Of a DNA stretch of 64,000 bases, positions 22,901 to 28,900 are shown piece after piece. A program made the translations under genes and the position numbers. The stretch covers positions 496,001 through 560,000 of the forward strand of contig NZ_FOOU01000001.1 in the NCBI RefSeq assembly GCF_900113275.1. Direction: 5' to 3'. The notes under the pieces are model-generated. The model searched no databases. It saw only the letters and a program-made list of their open reading frames with translations, and was not told where the DNA came from. Numbering within the stretch: position 1 is the first letter of the stretch; every line of letters begins with the position of its first letter. The stretch is from Neptunomonas qingdaonensis (GTDB lineage: Bacteria > Pseudomonadota > Gammaproteobacteria > Pseudomonadales > Balneatricaceae).

Positions 22901-25900
22901 GCTCAGCGCTGATAGTAACAAAGTGGTCCGACATGCTCGCGTATTGGGCGGCCATCCAGTCCGCAGAGCGTGCAGTGTTGGCGATGCGTACTTCGTCGAC
23001 GCTGCCATCAAAGAACGAGTTGGCGCCTGCTTCGTTACTACCGATTGCGCCATAGCTCGAGTCGGTATTCGGCGTGGCGGTATTGGTAAAACTCACGGCT
23101 CCCGAGAGTGTCTGTTCAACACCATCCACGTAGATAACCAGGGAGTCATTGGCATAATCGATCACTGCTGATACGTAGTGCCATTCTCCCACTGCCAGTG
23201 GACTGGTGGTTGTCGTGATTACCCTGACATCACCGCTGTTCGCATCGTTAGCGCGCAGTACCACCTGAACTTCATCGCCTAGTTGATTGATCGCCGCGCG
23301 GGATGCCTGTGGAGATGCCCCCCCACTGGTATCGACCGATACCGAGACGATGTCTCCTGAGCCCGACAGGGTGTCGGTTTTGATCCAGGCCGACAGTGTA
23401 GCGGCGGGTGTGTTATTCAAAAAGGCCTGGGAGCCCAGATCTATCCATTGATTCGATCCGTTGAAAACCTGACCGTTACCGATAAATCCGCTGCCATCGA
23501 CGCTGCCGTTGTTGCTACCGTCAAAACTGTTCGCGGTTGAATCGGCGATCACGCCGGCGGCTTCATTCAAATGGTAGACCGCCTGATAGTCCTCGCTCCA
23601 CACCTGCCCCTCGGCAGAGACCGCGGCGACGTTGCCATAGTACATGTGGATAAAGTCGCTGCTGGATGCACCGTCGACCTGCGCCACCTTTACCCAGACA
23701 TACGAGGTGCCGGACTCGTCCCACTGCTCAACTTGGTGGGCCAGCAGGTTGCCATCTGCGTCGACGAAGCGGAGATCTTCCCCGGCATCGCTTGTCTTGG
23801 TGTAGTCGATACGCGTCGCGTCGAGTTTCACCAGTACAGGAAAGTTTGCCAGATCTTCCGTCTGATCGAGGTTATCGAAGCTCAGTGTCCTGCGATAGGT
23901 CCAATCATCGTCGAACCAGGTCGCGCTGGAGTTCAATGTGCCATCTTCATCGACGCTGTAGGCGTCATTGACTGCGGCGGGCGTATCGTTGATTGCGGTG
24001 ACTGTGATGGATGCCGTTTCCAATGCGCTGCTGAATGGTGTTATGCCGCCGTTGCTTACCGTACTGACCTTGGTGCCATGTAAGCCAGCAGTCACACCGC
24101 TCTGATCCCAGGCGCGATAGGTAATCTGTTGGGTCTCGCCGTGCTGGCCGTCTGGAATGTATCGAAGCATGTCGGTGGCCGCCAGCAACAGGGCTGAACT
24201 TGGGCTGACGGTTCCTACCGCGTTCCAATTGGTGCCGCCATTGACTGAGTACTCCCAGCTGCCATAGCCGTTGCCCGTTGAGGTGATGGCTATCGCTTCC
24301 ACCGCACTCCCGTCGGCATCGGTTATCGATCCGTCAACGACCAGAGCGGCGATGGTGTCGCCTGTGGGGTTTGCCGCATCTTCCGTAATCGAGGTCAAGG
24401 TGGGTGAAGCAGCGGTGTTCAGTACGGGCGCATCGTTGACCGCTGTCACGTTGACGGTCATCGTATAGCTTGCGGTACTGTCGGCAGTGCCGTCGTTGAC
24501 GCTGAAGCCAAAACTGTCATATGCATTGCCGTTGGCATTGGCTACTGGGATGAATTTTAACTTGTTCGCATCGATATCGGCCTTGGTAATTACCTGATTC
24601 AGCGTCACGTCAACATTGTTCAACTGCAGGTCGCCTGCACTCTCCAAGCTGGTGATCTCTACACTCCCCAGCGTATCATCATCGATATCCGCGAAGTTGA
24701 AGTCTGAGGCCGCAAAGGTATAGGTCGCATCCTCGTTTGTGGTGACGGTGTTGTTGGCGGCGGTCGGATCATCGTTGCTGCCGGTGATGGTGATGGTGAC
24801 GGTTTCGGTGTCACTTAACGGCGTGCCGGCATCGTCGATCGCTTTGACTGTGTAAGTAAGGATCAGAGTCTCGCCGGTAGCCAGTTCGTTGAAAGCCTCA
24901 GTACCCGAGTCAAATGACCAAGTGAGCGTGTCGCTGGTCTCTGTTCCGTCTAGTATCGCAGTTGGCGCCACCGAAAGCATCGCCTTCAGTGCTGCGTTGC
25001 TTAAGCTGGTACTGCCGGTACCCGTCACCGCCACAGTATCAACCGAGGCGGTGACCAAATCTGTAGTATCCACATCACTTACCGTCAGCGTGCCGCTGTC
25101 CGTCAGTGTTGCATTTGTTTCGGACAGGCTGCTGGTAGCGGGTCCGCCTGTGATAACCGGTGCGTCGTTGACACCGGTAATGCTGATAGTAACGGTCGTT
25201 GTATCAGTTTCACCGAACCCATCATTCACCGTATAACTAAATGAATCGGTAGTGGTATCGCCTGAGTTCAGAGTTTCAAATTGACCATTGGGATTGTAAA
25301 ACAGGCTGCCATCTGCATTTAGTGTGACCAACGCTCCCGAAGCCAGTGTTAATGGATTGCCGATACTTGCGGCGTTACCATTTATTTCAGTGACGGTTAA
25401 GGTATCTCCATCGACATCGGTATCATTAGCTAATACGCCTGACGTAGCTGAAAGCGTCAGCGTTGCATCTTCATCGAGTTGAAATTGATTTCTACCAGAG
25501 TCATACAATTGTTGTATGGATTGGCTGCTTAATTGACCATCCAGTATGGCGACTTCGTCAATGAAACCGGTAAAAAACTGGTTCACGGGGGTGATAATCA
25601 AGTCGCCGCTATTTTGTGTACCGCCACCGATGGCGATCTGCTCGTAGTTTCCAATGTCCCCTGATGTTGTACCGAGGCCTCCTGTGTAAACATCGCTGTC
25701 AACAAGCTGCCCATCGAGGTAAAGCTCCATACCATCGCCGCCAAAAGACAGGGCGGCATGATGCCAATTACCCTGACTGACGGTTGAGGTGGAAGTGAGA
25801 ATATAATCGGCTAGGGCGCTTTGCATGCGCACTTCGAGAGAGCCTGTAGCGGTCAGATACATGCTGACGTGACCGCCGGTGTCATTACCCTGAGAATCTT

Positions 25901-28900
25901 TGGAAAATAGATGTTGAAGGTCGCCATTGGCAACATTATCGGCATTGAACCAGAGTTGAATGGTGCCATCATCTATTAGGTAGTCGTCAGAATGCGCAAT
26001 AGCTACATAATCGCTACTACCATTGAAATGCACAGCAGTGTTGGTGTCCCCGCTAATAGCACCACTTTGGCTGAGTGTGCCGCCGTTATAGGTACCGCTA
26101 TTTGCACTGGAACCCAGGTCGTCGGCAGCACCTGCGGCTTCACCGAGACGCCAGTAGCTTAAAGGATTTAATACCTGTATTTCGTTGCTGTAATTGCCTG
26201 GATCTGCAGTGGCGACGGGCGCGTCGTTGACAGCTGTAACCTCTACGCTAATCGTTTTGGCTACACTATCTACAGTGCCGTCATTCACTCCAAAATAGAG
26301 TAGGGGAGCAGTTCCAACTGCATCTGCCGGCGGATTAAATGTTAATTTCCCATTGTTAATATCGCTAATGCTGATATCGTGAATTTCGCTGGCGGCAAGG
26401 ACGACACCATCCAATTGAACAAAATCTCCAGCAGCGATGGGAAAAACTTTAACCAGTGCGATTGCGTCTCCATCTACATCGCTGTAGCCGAAATCGGTCA
26501 GCGTGAATGTATAGACAGTATCTTCTGGCGTGACGATGGTTTTGTCTTGCCCAGTCGGAGCGTCATTGCTACCGGTGATGGTGATGGTGACGGTTTCGGT
26601 GTCACTTAACGGTGTGCCTGCATCGTCGATCGCTTTGACTGTGTAGGTAAGGATCAAAGTCTCGCCGGTAGCCAGTTCGTTGAAAGCCTCAGCACCCGAG
26701 TCGAACGACCAGGTGAGTGTGTCACTGGTCTGTGTTCCGTCCAGGATCGCGGTCGGCGCGACCGAAAGCATCGTCTTCAGTGCTGCGTTGCTTAGGCTGG
26801 TGCTGCCGGTACCCGAAACCGCCACAGTCTCTACCGAGGCGGTGACTAAATCTGTGGTATCCGCATCACTTACTGTTAGCGTGCCGCTGTCGGTGAGTGT
26901 TGTATTTGTTTCGGTCAGACTGCCTGTGGCGGGTCCACCCGTGATAACCGGCGCGTCGTTGACATTGGTGATGTTTATCTGGAAAGAGTCTATATCGTTT
27001 AGCGAACCACCACTGCCGGTGTTACCCCCGTCAAAAGTTGTTACCGTGAGTGTGTCCGCATTGGTGCCATAGACATCTGTGTTACCTGTGTAAGTCAGTG
27101 AGGCGAGGGTGTTGTTGATATCGGTAACGGTACCTTGTAGGTATATTTCGACGCTATCGTTACTACCCCCGGCGATACTTGCGCCGCCGGATAAGGTTAC
27201 GTTTAGTGCACCGTTACTGACCTGAAGACGGGTCATGACAAGTCCACCATTGTCATCCACATCGGCAATGCTGATGCCGGAAATGGCCGTGGTCGTTTCT
27301 TCAATGACCGTTTGGGTAGCGGGCACGGAATTTACCGGGGCATCGTTGACCGCTGTCACGTTCAGGGTCATCGTATAGGCGGAAGCTGAGTACCCGACGC
27401 TATTCGATCCCGCCAGTTGATAAACCGTATCGCTATCGGCGTCGGCGTGCCAGAAATCGACGCCATCAAAGGTAAGGCCTGTGGCGTGGGTGCTGGGCGA
27501 GGCGAAACTGGAAATCGTGTTGCCGCTAGTATCAATCTGGATGATTTGTTGGTCGTTGCCGTCGGCTACCCATAGGTTGCTTCCGTCCCAGGTGATATCG
27601 CGCAAGTAATCGTCCGGCCAGGCAAAGCTGGATATAATCGACCCCGTAGTGCTGAGTTTATAGATAAGTGAGCCGCTACCTTCGACTAGCCACAGACTGC
27701 TGCCGTCCCAGGTCAGGCCGCGCGAATCAGTGCCTGGCGTGGCGAAGCTCGACTGCACATTACCGAGCGTATCGATTTCATAGACCATGTTGGCATCACG
27801 ATCGACTACCCATAAGTTCGTGCCATCGAAGGTGATTCCGGTCGGAAAAGTCCCAGGCGAGGCAAAACTGATGACGAGGTTACCGGCGGTGTCGTAATTA
27901 TAAATCGCATCATCATTCGGACTGGTGAGCCACAGACCAGTGCCATCGAAGGCCAGTCCACTCATCGAATTTACTTGGGGAGTCGTGGTGGGGAACGAAT
28001 TAAGCTCAGTTCCCGTCGCGCCGGTCGACACGCCGTCGCTTACTTCGAATTCAAAGTTAGCATAGCCAGTGCCGTTTTCATCAGCGTTCGGAACAAACAC
28101 CAGGTTGCCCAGATTGATATCTGCAATTCCAATGATCTGGTTAAGGTCGACATCTACCCCCGACAGTTGCAGCGTCCCGTTCGCAGGCAAGGCGGTAATG
28201 CGTACCTGTTGCAAAGAGTCGCCGCTGTCGGGGTCGCTGAAATTGAAATCGGCGGCATCGAATATGTAATCGACGTCTTCATTAGTCGAGACCGTGTTAT
28301 CGGCTGCGGTCGGCGCATCGTTGACCGGATTAACCACCAGCGAAGCGGTATCCGATGCGCTTGAAAAAGCAGTGGTGCCGCCGGCAACGGCATCGAACCC
28401 GATCTGGACATTATCTAGGTAGAGGCGACTGCCTGCTTCAGTGTTGGTAACCACAAATCGTATCTGGGTGTTGGCGTCTGCATAGGCGCTGATATCCTCG
28501 CTGTAGGTCTGGGCCACAGTGTCATCTACATTCAGCGTAAATGTATTCAGCAGATTCCAGCTGGTACCGTCATGGATTTCAAGATCGATGCTGCCTGCAC
28601 CTGCGCCTGTGCGCCCGTAGTCAAAACTCAAGACGGCGCTGCTCGCACTACTCAGATCCGCACTGCGGCTAATACCTGTGGACAACGAGTTCGTATCCAG
28701 GGCCACTTCGTTTGTAGACAGCAGCCCGGTGAAGTTACCGATTCGGACTCGCCCGGAGCCAGTGCCGTCGGACTCGCCGATCTCCTGCCAGTCTGAATTC
28801 CAGCTCACTGTCCCGTCGCTGTTGCTGAACGATACCGTGTCAAACTGGTCGCGCATCGTATAACTGGTGGGTGTCAGATTTTCCGTACCACCGTTGCTGC

